A stretch of 14,329 nucleotides of DNA from Verrucomicrobiota bacterium (GTDB lineage Bacteria; Verrucomicrobiota; Lentisphaeria; Oligosphaerales; JAFGRS01): positions 1 to 14,329 of the forward strand of contig JAGVUW010000334.1 in assembly GCA_019136035.1 (NCBI GenBank), read 5' to 3'. Position numbers and translations under genes: made by a program. Positions 1 through 7,559 of this stretch are shown piece by piece. A model generated the notes under the pieces. That model saw nothing but the letters and a program-made list of their open reading frames with translations. It did no database searches and had not been told where the DNA came from. Position 1 is the stretch's first letter; each line of letters starts with the position of its first letter.

Positions 1-1395
1 AACGTCGACTGGTTCGACGACGAGGGCTGGGCCGCGATCACCGAACACTGGGCCATCGCCGCCTGGGTGGCGCGCGAGGCCGGCTTCAGGGGCTTCCATG
101 TCGACCCCGAGGCCTACACCAAGCCCTTCCTGCAGTTCAGCTACGCCGCCCAGGCCCAGGCCGGCCAGCACCGCTTCGACGAGTACGTCGAGAAGGCCCG
201 CGAACGCGGTCGCCAGGTCATGGCGGCCGTGGCCCGCGAGTACCCGGATGCCGTCGTCTTCTCCTACTTCCTTAACAGCATCTGCCGCGGCGCCACCGGC
301 CACGAGGACCCGCGCCGGCTCCTCGAGGGCATGGGCTACGGCCTCCTGCCGGCCTTCGTCGACGGCTGGCTCGAGGCCGCGCCGCCGACGATGACCTTCG
401 TCGACGGCTGCGAGTCCGCCTACCTGTACAACCGCGAGATGCAGTTCCTCGAGTCGGCCGTGGATATCAAGGGCGCCTGCCAGGAGCTGGTCTCGCCGGC
501 AAATCGGGCCCGCTACCGCTCCCAGGTCCAGGTCAGCTTCGGCATCTACCTCGATGCCTACTGGAATGACGAGACCTCGCGCTGGCGCGTGCAGACCGAC
601 GGCACCCCGCCGGTGCGCAAGCTCTACGAGAACGTGCGCGGCGCCCTGCGGGCCTGCGATGAGTATGTCTGGGTCTACGGTGAGAAGTTCCGCTGGTGGC
701 CGACCGGCAACCGCGGCGTGCGGCCGCAGAGCTGGCCCGAGGCCCTCCCCGAGTGCGATGACGCCCTGCGCCTGGCCCGCGACCCGGCCGCCTTCGCGAC
801 GGCCCTCCGAGAGCGCCTGGTGGCCTCCGGCGAGCTGGTCAACCTCGCCCGCAATGGCGACTTCGCCAGCGAGAGCATCCCGGCCACCGGCGACATCCCG
901 GCGGCCGACTGGAAGAGCGGCGGGGCCCCGGCCGGGTGGACCACCTGGCAGACCGAGCAGGACAAGGGCGTCTTCTCGTGGGACCGCGAGGCCGGCGCCG
1001 CCAAGGTCGTCGGCGTGGTCCACAGCGGCTGCCTGATTCAGCGCCACCGCGTGACGCCCGGCGATACCTACCTGGTGCAGACGCGGGTGCGGCGCACCGG
1101 GGGCTCCACCGCGAGCATCCGCGTGCGCTGGCAGACCCCCGCGGGCACCTGGACGCGTGAGACGGAGGACGTCCTGGCGCCGGCCGGAACGCCCGACGCC
1201 GAGGGCTGGAGCCGCATCACGGCCGTCGCGACCGTCCCGCCGGAGGTCGGCTCGCTGGTCGTCCTCCTGGGGGCGGCCTCGCAGCGCCAGGCCGAGGACG
1301 CGATCTGGTATGACGACGTCGAGATCTGCCGGCTGCACGGCGAGGGCCTCTTCGCACAGCCGCCGCAGCGCTTCGCCGAGGCGCCGAAGGAGTAG
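1..1395 (+). CDS. TIM-barrel glycoside-hydrolase-like protein with C-terminal carbohydrate-binding module (5' end missing)
   Basis: The frame is open from base 1 to the TAG at 1393, giving a 464-residue C-terminal fragment whose start lies upstream of the window. Residues 1 to about 270 look like the second part of a TIM-barrel enzyme: alternating strands and helices with acidic residues at likely strand ends (D35 and E37 in FHVDPEAY, D135 and E138 in FVDGCESAY, D185 in GIYLDAYW). I cannot assign it to a named glycosidase family. From about residue 279 (LVNLARNGDF) to about 450 there is a beta-sandwich with the usual CBM4/9/16/22 layout: NGDF start, W and G rich core, and the closing YDDVEICRL. 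That module binds carbohydrate in known enzymes, so a polysaccharide-degrading role is inferred. The stop codon is the first triplet of a dispersed repeat element. The next gene begins 305 bp downstream. Confidence 0.62.
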   Translation, partial: NVDWFDDEGWAAITEHWAIAAWVAREAGFRGFHVDPEAYTKPFLQFSYAAQAQAGQHRFDEYVEKARERGRQVMAAVAREYPDAVVFSYFLNSICRGATGHEDPRRLLEGMGYGLLPAFVDGWLEAAPPTMTFVDGCESAYLYNREMQFLESAVDIKGACQELVSPANRARYRSQVQVSFGIYLDAYWNDETSRWRVQTDGTPPVRKLYENVRGALRACDEYVWVYGEKFRWWPTGNRGVRPQSWPEALPECDDALRLARDPAAFATALRERLVASGELVNLARNGDFASESIPATGDIPAADWKSGGAPAGWTTWQTEQDKGVFSWDREAGAAKVVGVVHSGCLIQRHRVTPGDTYLVQTRVRRTGGSTASIRVRWQTPAGTWTRETEDVLAPAGTPDAEGWSRITAVATVPPEVGSLVVLLGAASQRQAEDAIWYDDVEICRLHGEGLFAQPPQRFAEAPKE

Positions 1396-1475
1396 GTCCC
1401 GCGAACCAGGCGCGACCCCGGGCGCCGGGCGGCGGCGCGCCGGCAATACCGAGACGATGCTCGGCGCTCCCAGGG
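1393..1475 (+). repeat. Dispersed TAGGTC...CTCCCAGGG element, copy A (diverged)
   Basis: This 83-bp stretch begins with TAGGTCCCGCG and ends with CTCGGCGCTCCCAGGG. It matches the ends and the overall layout of copies at 6483, 7560 and 10815 but is the most diverged in the middle. Its 3' half keeps a small hairpin (CCGAG and CTCGG around 1450-1465). The TAG at the left end is the stop codon of the preceding gene. Similarity to the 6483 copy continues beyond the core: 1477-1503 matches 6571-6597 at 21 of 27 positions, and 1514-1547 matches 6621-6654 at 26 of 34. Confidence 0.7.
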
Positions 1476-1586
1476 AGGCGGCTAAGGACCGCCGCCGTCA
1501 CACTGGGGGCGCCGACCATGGCAGGACGAACCATCGCTCGCGGCGCCGCGCGGCGGCCTTCCGCTCCGGCGCCCTGAGAGGGCATC

Positions 1587-1655
1587 ATTCATCAGCCCAG
1601 GGCAACGCCCTGGGAAGCCGGATAGGACGCATCGCAGGCTGTAAGTCTGCGACAG
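1587..1655 (+). repeat. Double-hairpin intergenic element
   Basis: Two hairpins lie side by side in the 305-bp gap before the lyase-like gene. The first is perfect: CCCAGGGC (1596-1603), loop AAC, GCCCTGGG (1607-1614). The second spans 1632-1652, with arms TCGCAGGC and GTCTGCGA (one G-T pair) around the loop TGTAA. From memory, very similar paired hairpins are spread through planctomycete and verrucomicrobial genomes, so this is probably a REP-like dispersed element rather than a signal private to this gene. Only one copy is in this window, so its repeat nature cannot be shown here. Confidence 0.5.
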
Positions 1656-1685
1656 AACGACGCGGGTTTCCCTGCGAAGCATACG

Positions 1686-1691
1686 AAGGAG
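1686..1691 (+). promoter_or_regulatory. Ribosome binding site for the lyase-like gene
   Basis: AAGGAG sits 9 bases before the ATG at 1701. The in-frame ATG at 1710 would be 18 bases away, so 1701 is the better start. Confidence 0.7.
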
Positions 1692-1700
1692 TCGCCGGTC

Positions 1701-3972
1701 ATGCTCTCCATGAAGATCGCGGTTCAGGATCGCGGCGGCCTGGCCGGTCCGCGGCCGGTGACCGGCGGCGTGCCGGTTCGCGAGGGCGCCGCGCCGGCGG
1801 GTTCGGCCTTCGTCCTGCACACGGCCGCCGGCAAGGGGGTGCCGTTGCAGACGCGCGTCCTGGCGCGCTGGAAGGACGGCAGCGCCCGCTGGCTGCTCCT
1901 GGATTTCGCCACCGCGGTGGCAGCCGGCGGCCGTGCCGACCTGGTCCTGAGCACGGCCGCCGCAGCCGCGGCGGCGATGCCGCCGGCGGCACCCGGGCCG
2001 GCCCTGTCCACCGCCGCCGGCGGCGCCGCCGCCCTGGTCGACGGCATCCTCGAGGTCGGCCTCGAGCTGACTCTCGCCGACGGCACGCTCTGCCATGCCG
2101 TCCTCGGCGAGCCCGCCGTCGAGGACGACGGGCCCTGCCGCCGCACCCTCCTCTGGCGCGGCGACTTCCGCACCCCGGGCGGAGCGCGCGTCTGCCAGGT
2201 CCGCCTGCGCGGCTCGAGCTACGCGGGGACGTCCCGCCTGCGCCTGGAGCCGCTCCTCCTCGTCGACGCCGCCGACGGCATCCTGATGCACCTCCGCAGC
2301 CTCGACCTGGTGGTCCGGCCGGCCGGTCTGACGGCGACGGGCGTCCGCCTCGGCGGCGAGCCTGGCTGGAGCGGCCCGGCCGACGGCGCCGTGCGGCTCT
2401 TCCAGCGCGACGATGAATCCAGTGAGCTGCAGGGCGCCGCCGGCCGCGGCGGCAAGGCCCCGGGCTGGGCCGAGCTGCGCCTCGGCGAGCGCACCGTCGC
2501 CGTCGCTCTGCGCGACTTCTGGCAGCAGTGGCCCAAGAGCATCGGCGTCGCCGGGGGCGCCCTGCGGGTCGGGCTCTTCCCCTCCTTCCAGGCCGGCGAT
2601 TTCGACCACATGGAGCCGTGGTACAAGCACGCCTACCTCTTCAGCGAGAACTGCTACCGCCTGCGCAATGGGCAGTCGCGCCGCTGGGACCTCTGGATCG
2701 ACACGCGCGGCGACGGCGCCGCCCTCGCCGCCGCCGCCCAGGCGCCGTCACTCCCGGCCGCCGACCCGCAGCAGGCCATCGATACCGGAGTCTGGGACGA
2801 CATCGCGCCGGCCGGCACGCCCGCCATGGCCGAGTACGACCCCTGGACGCGGAACCTCTACGACGCCTACGGCGAGTCCATCCGGCACGAACGCGACTAC
2901 GGCGCCATGAACTGGGGCGACTGGTTCGGCGAACGCCATGTCAACTGGGGCAACCACGAGTACGACACCGTCAACCAGCTCCTCATCCAGTTCGCCCGCA
3001 CCGGCGACCCGGAGTACTTCCATACCGCCGAGGCCGCGGCACGGCACTCGGCCGAGGTCGACGTCGTCCACCACGTCAACGCCGACCTGGCCGAGTACTT
3101 CACCCGGAACTGGCCGACCAAGGGCTACCCGCCGCGGCCCGGAATGGTCCACGAACACTGCGTCGGCCACGTCGGCTGTTTCTACCCGATCGAGACCGTC
3201 CGCAAGCTCCTCGTCGAGCACCGCATCGGCAACTCCGACCGGCCGTACCTCTGCCTGGATCCCTTCAACCTCGGGCACATCTGGACCCAGGGCCTGGTGC
3301 GCTACTACTTCCTCACCGGCGATGCCTTCGTGCGCGAGACGGTCGAGGCCATCGGCGACAACCTCGCCCGCCTGGTCGAGGATGGCATCTACGACTTCGC
3401 CATCGAGCGGCTGGCCCCTCCTCGCCATGGCCGGCGCCTACGAACTGGACTTCGACGAGCGCTACCTCAAGGCCATGCGGAACCTCGTCGACCGCGCCCT
3501 GGCACGGCAGGACCCCCACTGCGGCGGCTGGCTCTACCAGCTCTACCCGGGGCACTGCCTCTGCACCACCCGCAAGCACGTCGGCATGGCCGCCTTCATC
3601 CTCGCCATCCTCGTCAACGGCCTCAGCCGCTATGGCCAGCTCACCGGCGACGAACGCATCCCGGAGGCGGTGCGGCGGGCCGTGACCTTCATGAACAACG
3701 ACACCTGGGTCGACCAGCGCCGCGGCTGGCGCTACACCTCCTGCCCGGCCAGCGCCTTCCATGGCCAGTACGGCGTCATCGTCATGGCCGTGGTCAACGC
3801 CGTGCGCCTGGCCGGCGACCCGGAGCACCTGCGCATCCTGCGCCTGGCCTGGGAGGCGAAGTTCGATGACCTGAAGAAGGCGCCGCCGCCGGGACCGGGC
3901 CAGGGCAAGGCCTACACCGGCACCATCTACGGCTGCCCCGAGGCCGCCGGGCTCCTGGCACGGCTGAGCTGA
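1701..3972 (+). CDS. RIFT-barrel / exo-rhamnogalacturonan lyase-like protein (YetA/PcRGLX type), frameshifted
   Basis: With one base removed from the CCCC run at 3415-3418 the gene encodes 756 residues; as written, the frame leaves the protein after residue 572 and runs into an Arg/Pro-rich tail ending at 3869. Residues 1 to about 90 have the RIFT-barrel pattern (PVTGGVPV, VPLQTRVLARWKDGSARWLLLDF). A beta-rich second domain follows to about residue 340. The C-terminal part looks like an alpha/alpha barrel with conserved aromatic and histidine motifs: MNWGDWFGERHVNWG from residue 403, VHEHCVGH at 483-490, and GHIWTQGLVRYYFLTGD from 525. This order matches the exo-rhamnogalacturonan lyase family around B. 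subtilis YetA and PL26; substrate here is inferred. There is no signal peptide, so the product is probably cytoplasmic. It lies between two other carbohydrate-active genes on the same strand, 158 bp before the DUF4838 gene. Confidence 0.62.
3415..3418 (+). other. Frameshift site (extra C in a C run)
   Basis: Up to CTG GCC (3411-3416) the frame starting at 1701 gives family-like sequence. From CTC CTC GCC ATG (3418 onward) the next frame does, and continues cleanly to the stop at 3970-3972. Shortening CCCC to CCC restores one open frame. Codon bias is unchanged on both sides, so the lesion is either very recent or an assembly or sequencing error. Confidence 0.8.
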
Positions 3973-3993
3973 GACGGCCCGGCCGCCGCGGGC

Positions 3994-4028
3994 AGGTGCA
4001 TGCGGGGCGGCGGTGTGGTATCCTATCG
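3994..4028 (+). promoter_or_regulatory. Candidate promoter of the DUF4838 gene (two-block motif)
   Basis: AGGTGC (3994-3999) and GTATCCTATCG (4018-4028) are separated by 18 bases. The same two blocks with the same spacing occur at 11206-11240 before the lipoprotein gene. The second block could supply a TATCCT-like -10 region. The first does not resemble a standard sigma-70 -35 box. It lies 102 bases before the start codon. Confidence 0.35.
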
Positions 4029-4117
4029 TGGTGCCGGGACGCGGTGTCTCGGGCGCGGAGCGCGCCGCGGCGGTCGCGGTGCGCGGGTGGGTTCTGTCGT
4101 CTGCATGGGGTCTGCCG

Positions 4118-4124
4118 GGAGGAG
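4118..4124 (+). promoter_or_regulatory. Ribosome binding site for the DUF4838 gene
   Basis: GGAGGAG lies 6 bases before the ATG at 4131. It decides against the longer open frame beginning at 3996, whose first 45 residues are Arg/Cys-rich and precede a clear signal peptide. Confidence 0.8.
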
Positions 4125-4130
4125 CGTCTG

Positions 4131-6485
4131 ATGAAGACTGTCCTGGGGGTCGCGGTCGCGCTGGCGGTACTGTCTACGGCGTTCGGCCAGGAGGCGCCTG
4201 ACCTGCGCTTGGGCGCCGGCGGCCGGATTGTCACGGCCGAGAACGCGACGCCGGCCGAGATCTTTGCCGCGGCGCAGCTCAAGGCCTACCTCGACGCCAT
4301 CACCGGCGCCGCGTTCACCATCGTCGAGGAGACTGCCCACGACGGCACCCCGGCCATCCACGTCGGCCCGACCCGCCTCGCCGCGGCCCAGGAGGCCGGA
4401 CCGTACGGCCCCGAGGAGCACCACATCAAGGCGGTCGGCAACGATGTCTTCATCATGGGCGGCCGGCCCCGCGGTGTGCTCTACGGTGCCTTCGACTTCC
4501 TCGAGCGCTTCGGCGGCGTGCGCTTCCTGAGTATCGACGCGGAGCACGTGCCGAAGGCCCCCGCCGTCGTCGTGCCCGCCGGGGCCGACCTGCGGCACCG
4601 CCCGGCCTTCCTCTACCGCGATATCTACCCCGGCCATGCCGAGATACCCGGCCTCTACCGCAGCAAGGTCCGGCAGAACAGCGGCGGCACCGCCGAACTC
4701 GGCTTCAGCGAGCGCTACGGCTCACCCCGCGGCGTCCACTCAATGCATCTCTACTCGGCCGATTTCCCGAAAGAGATCTCGTGGATGAACAAGAACGGCA
4801 CCCGCCAGGTCGTCGATACCCCCCACAATGGCTCGATATGCTTCTCGCAGCCGGAGGTCCTCGACCGCTTCGAGGCCAAGCTCCGGGGCTACGTGCAGCA
4901 GGACCGCGCCGGCTGTGACAAGACCGGGGCGCCGTACCCGGTCTTCTATGTCGTCGATATGAACGACTGCGCCGTGGAGTGCTTCTGCCCGGAGTGCCAG
5001 GCCTTCGTCAAGGAGCACGACGTCTCCGGCCTGGTCATCCACTTCATGAACCGCCTCTGGGACCGCGTCGCCGGCGACTTCCCCGACATCTACCTGATGA
5101 TGTTCGCCTACCACGACTCCACGACGCCGCCGCCGAGCGGCCTGCGGCCCAAGGGCAACGTCATCGTCCGCCTGGCCTACATGGACCACGAGTTCGCCGG
5201 GTCGGGCAAGGTCAAGCGCGACGTGCTCTTCCCGCTCGACCACCCCAACAACCGGCCCTACGACGAGGCCATGACCGCCTGGCAGCGGACCGCCGAGCAC
5301 ATCGCCATCTGGGACTACTGGAAGCTCTTCCGGGGCGGCTTCCAGACGCCCGTGCATAACCTCGCCGCCATACCCGGCCTGGTGCGGCGCTACCGCGCTA
5401 TCGGCGCCAAGCACTTCTTCGTCGAGATGGAGCTGGGCACGACCGTCCCACTGGCCTTCTTCGACCTGCGCTACTACCTCGGCGCCAAGATGATGGACGA
5501 CCCTGATCTCGACGCCGACCGGCTCATCGCCGAGTACATGGCCCTGGCCTACGGCAAGGCCGCGCCCGCCATGCAGGAGATCGCCAAGTACACCGTCCAG
5601 CGCATGACCGAGATGACCGAGCCGCTCGGCGCCGTGCCGCCCGAGAAACGCCCGTTCACCGATGCCGCCTTCTTCACCACGCTCTACGGCCTGCTCGACC
5701 AGGCCGAACAGGCCGAGGCCGGCAACCAGGCCGTCCTCGAACGCATCGGCCAGGAACGCCTCGTCGTCGATCACGCCTATCTCTACCTTTGGGACGTCAC
5801 CAAGAACCCGCTCGGCCTCGACCCGAAGGCCCTCCGCCAGCGTATCACCACGGCCGCCGACCGCTTCGGCCAGAGGTACTTCCCGCGGACGTGGGCACGG
5901 GAACGCGGACCCGCCATCGAGTTCCTCGCCAAGGATATCGACTTCCCGGAGAAGCAGGCCGCCATCACGGCACGAGTCCTGGCGAGCGTCCCCACCGAGG
6001 GCCGCGAGACGATCGAGCTCACCGCCGCGGAACTCGACGGCGGCGGCCTCGCCGATGACCCGGCGGCCGTCAAGGGCAAGGCCCGCGTCAAGGACAGCGA
6101 CGGCAAACCCGACTACCACGCGAATCCCTTCACCTACGGCATCTACGACTGGAAATTCGCCCGGCACCTCACCACCGCTACCCTGCCGAAAGAGGACACG
6201 CCCCAGGACGAGGCCTACCACTGGTACTACGCCGGACGCACACGCATCTACTCGGACCGTACACGGCTCTGGACACATTGGTCCTGGACCATGAACTTCT
6301 CGCTGAAGAAGGGCATGGAGGCCGAGGACTACAAGCAACCCTACGACGTCTACCTCTCCGCCAAGCTCCAGGGACCCTCCTACGTCAAGGGTTCCGCCCA
6401 GCCCGACGAGATCCGCGTCGACCGCGTCATCCTCATCAAGGTCAATCCCGACGAGCCGCTCCCGGCGGCGGCCGGGGCCAAATAG
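4131..6485 (+). CDS. Secreted DUF4838 domain-containing, alpha-glucuronidase-like protein
   Basis: 784 residues. A signal peptide is clear (MKTVLGVAVALAVLSTAFG, cleavage near residue 19-20). Residues about 30-150 resemble the N-terminal domain of GH67 alpha-glucuronidases, including GVLYGAFDFLERFGGVRFL at 115-133, a pattern shared by DUF4838 proteins. Residues about 155-470 match DUF4838: FSQPEVLDRFEAK at 238-250, then a cysteine cluster (C280, C284, C286, C289) in NDCAVECFCPEC, then PDIYLMMFAYHD. The C-terminal 200 residues are Lys/Tyr/Trp-rich and beta-like, possibly carbohydrate-binding. DUF4838 proteins occur in glycan-utilisation loci and are taken to be glycosidases, but the reaction is not established. 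No transcription terminator with a U run is visible; the TAG stop opens repeat copy B. The start is fixed by a strong ribosome binding site. Confidence 0.85.
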   Translation: MKTVLGVAVALAVLSTAFGQEAPDLRLGAGGRIVTAENATPAEIFAAAQLKAYLDAITGAAFTIVEETAHDGTPAIHVGPTRLAAAQEAGPYGPEEHHIKAVGNDVFIMGGRPRGVLYGAFDFLERFGGVRFLSIDAEHVPKAPAVVVPAGADLRHRPAFLYRDIYPGHAEIPGLYRSKVRQNSGGTAELGFSERYGSPRGVHSMHLYSADFPKEISWMNKNGTRQVVDTPHNGSICFSQPEVLDRFEAKLRGYVQQDRAGCDKTGAPYPVFYVVDMNDCAVECFCPECQAFVKEHDVSGLVIHFMNRLWDRVAGDFPDIYLMMFAYHDSTTPPPSGLRPKGNVIVRLAYMDHEFAGSGKVKRDVLFPLDHPNNRPYDEAMTAWQRTAEHIAIWDYWKLFRGGFQTPVHNLAAIPGLVRRYRAIGAKHFFVEMELGTTVPLAFFDLRYYLGAKMMDDPDLDADRLIAEYMALAYGKAAPAMQEIAKYTVQRMTEMTEPLGAVPPEKRPFTDAAFFTTLYGLLDQAEQAEAGNQAVLERIGQERLVVDHAYLYLWDVTKNPLGLDPKALRQRITTAADRFGQRYFPRTWARERGPAIEFLAKDIDFPEKQAAITARVLASVPTEGRETIELTAAELDGGGLADDPAAVKGKARVKDSDGKPDYHANPFTYGIYDWKFARHLTTATLPKEDTPQDEAYHWYYAGRTRIYSDRTRLWTHWSWTMNFSLKKGMEAEDYKQPYDVYLSAKLQGPSYVKGSAQPDEIRVDRVILIKVNPDEPLPAAAGAK

Positions 6486-6568
6486 GTCCGCGGCCCCGCC
6501 CGGGGACCTCCCCCGGGCGCCGTCGGCGCCCGGAGGAGAGGCCGAGCCGACCCTCGGCGCTCCCAGGG
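6483..6568 (+). repeat. Dispersed TAGGTC...CTCCCAGGG element, copy B
   Basis: This 86-bp copy matches the copy at 7560-7645 at 81 of 86 positions, with no gaps. It contains a strong hairpin (CCGGGCGCC 6513-6521, loop GTC, GGCGCCCGG 6525-6533) and a second one (GCCGAG 6541-6546, CTCGGC 6553-6558). The first triplet is the stop codon of the DUF4838 gene. A third hairpin (GGCGGCC 6571-6577 with GGCCGCC 6584-6590) follows directly. The element could act as an RNA 3'-end structure in this position. Confidence 0.85.
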
Positions 6569-6668
6569 GCGGCGGCCGGGGACGGCCGCCGCTACACCCG
6601 CGTCACCTGCGTGGAACGCCGGACATGGCAAGGCGGAACAGCGCTCGCTGCGCCCTCCCCGTCGGAGT

Positions 6669-6744
6669 ACCGGCTTCAGCCGGAAGTGTGCCGCGTGCCT
6701 TCAGACCGCGGCAGCATCCGGGGCCGCGCCGGGCTGAAGCCGGT
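6669..6744. repeat. 13-bp inverted repeat
   Basis: ACCGGCTTCAGCC (6669-6681) and GGCTGAAGCCGGT (6732-6744) are perfect inverted copies 50 bases apart. The left arm also overlaps its own small hairpin CCGGCT-TC-AGCCGG. It lies just beyond the 3' end of the toxin gene, which is on the minus strand. It could be part of a dispersed intergenic element or a 3'-end structure of the toxin-antitoxin transcript. No other copy is in this window. Confidence 0.55.
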
Positions 6745-6760
6745 CAGGTCAGATACCCCG

Positions 6761-7207
6761 TCAGACCGGCTTGCCGGGGTGGGTTAACTCCGACGGCACC
6801 AGACCTGCCGCCAGGAACTGCTCCGGCGACAGCACCGGCAACGCGACGCCCCTGAAGTGCGCCGTGTCACGGGTCAGGATGCAATCGGCGTCGGCGTGGA
6901 GGGCACAGACGACCTGGATGGCGTCCTCGAAGTCCGGAAGCGCACTGGCCAGGGCCTGGTCGAGCACCGCCGTATCGCAGGCCACCGGCGTGAAGCTGGC
7001 ACGCAGCAGCCTGAGGGAGGCAAGCGCCGTCTCGGCATCGGTGAAGCGCCGCAGGATGTAGAAGATGTTGGAGAAACTGATGGCCGAGACCAGCCCGGTA
7101 ATCTGGCGCTGCTCGGCAAGAAGCCACACGCGCCGAGCGGCCTCAGCAAACGGCGCGCGATCCCTCAGGACATCGAGAAGGACATTGGTGTCAAGAAAGA
7201 CCCTCAT
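6761..7207 (-). CDS. PIN-domain toxin (VapC-like ribonuclease) of a type II toxin-antitoxin pair
   Basis: 148 residues. The N terminus MRVFLDTNVLLDVLRDR is the PIN signature with the first catalytic Asp at position 6. Further conserved acidic residues are in PDFEDAIQ (D92, E94, D95) and TRDTAHF (D114), and VLSPEQFL closes the domain. The motif set fits the PIN_3 subfamily. PIN toxins are metal-dependent ribonucleases that cut tRNA, rRNA or mRNA; the target here is unknown. The start ATG overlaps the antitoxin stop by 4 bases (ATGA, 7204-7207), so the two are translationally coupled. All core acidic residues are present and the frame is intact, so it is probably functional. The order antitoxin then toxin, and the sizes, are typical for the family. 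Confidence 0.88.
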   Translation of the reverse strand: MRVFLDTNVLLDVLRDRAPFAEAARRVWLLAEQRQITGLVSAISFSNIFYILRRFTDAETALASLRLLRASFTPVACDTAVLDQALASALPDFEDAIQVVCALHADADCILTRDTAHFRGVALPVLSPEQFLAAGLVPSELTHPGKPV

Positions 7208-7464
7208 GGCGTCCCGATCCCGTGACGCTCGAGGAGGGCGTCGGTAAGCAGGTCGCGGTCGGAGCGCTCCGCCGGGGCCTTGATGATGCCCGTCAGACGC
7301 GCCGCCGCCGAATCCGCCGGGATCGCCGCGCGGCTCTGCTCCTGCACCGCCATGGCCTTGACCATGCCGGCAAGCATGGCCGAGACGCTGGTGCGATGCC
7401 GCCTCGCAAGCCGCTTGGCCGCGGTCACGACGTCATCATCCATACTGAGCGTCAGCTTGGCCAT
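7204..7464 (-). CDS. Ribbon-helix-helix-type antitoxin (DUF6364-like)
   Basis: 86 residues. The N terminus reads as a ribbon-helix-helix DNA-binding fold: strand AKLTLSMD (2-9), helix DDVVTAAKRLARRHRTS (10-26), and helix VSAMLAGMVKAMAV (27-40). This resembles DUF6364 antitoxins (KLTLSVDDE pattern). The tail of about 45 residues would bind and block the toxin. The start at 7464 is set by GGAGGT 7 bases upstream (complement 7472-7477); a longer frame begins at 7506 but would begin inside the promoter. The protein very likely represses its own operon through the inverted repeat at 7484-7512. The stop overlaps the toxin start. Confidence 0.82.
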   Translation of the reverse strand: MAKLTLSMDDDVVTAAKRLARRHRTSVSAMLAGMVKAMAVQEQSRAAIPADSAAARLTGIIKAPAERSDRDLLTDALLERHGIGTP

Positions 7465-7483
7465 GGCACCGACCTCCGCGGAA

Positions 7484-7512
7484 TACGTATTGACTACGGT
7501 TAACAATACGTA
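7484..7512. promoter_or_regulatory. Inverted-repeat operator of the toxin-antitoxin operon
   Basis: TACGTATTG (7484-7492) and CAATACGTA (7504-7512) are perfect 9-bp inverted arms with an 11-bp spacer, so their centres are 20 bp apart, about two helical turns. The 7504-7512 arm overlaps the -10 box. The other arm would lie at the transcription start or just inside the leader. These bases are AT-rich compared with everything around them. Binding of a ribbon-helix-helix antitoxin, alone or with toxin, is the natural reading. Confidence 0.72.
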
Positions 7513-7531
7513 AAACGGCCGACGAAGTCAA
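7503..7531 (-). promoter_or_regulatory. Sigma-70-like promoter of the toxin-antitoxin operon
   Basis: On the minus strand TTGACT (7526-7531) and TATTGT (7503-7508) are separated by 17 bases. This is close to the TTGACA / TATAAT consensus. It points at the antitoxin gene, about 40 bases ahead of its start codon, and overlaps the operator. Confidence 0.65.
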
Positions 7532-7559
7532 GCCCCGGTCACCCGCACCTGGGGCGCAG

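Noticed and set aside
1157..2630. Long open frames on both strands across the gap before the lyase-like gene (1157-2416 plus, 1482-2630 minus)
   Set aside because: Arg/Pro/Ala-rich translations that cross repeats and overlap better-supported coding sequence.
3411..3426. Programmed ribosomal frameshift in the lyase-like gene
   Set aside because: No slippery heptamer, stop codon or internal ribosome-stalling site is seen, and this family is not known to use one; a simple extra C in a C run is enough.
3996..4130. Upstream start for the DUF4838 gene
   Set aside because: It would add 45 Arg/Cys-rich residues before an obvious signal peptide, while GGAGGAG points to 4131.
4740..6338. 532-codon open frame on the minus strand
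   Set aside because: Antisense shadow of the DUF4838 gene; valine- and glycine-heavy composition, no recognisable domain.
6755..6780. Short hairpin (ACCCCG / CGGGGT) across the toxin stop codon as terminator
   Set aside because: Only six base pairs, it includes coding sequence and lacks a U tract.
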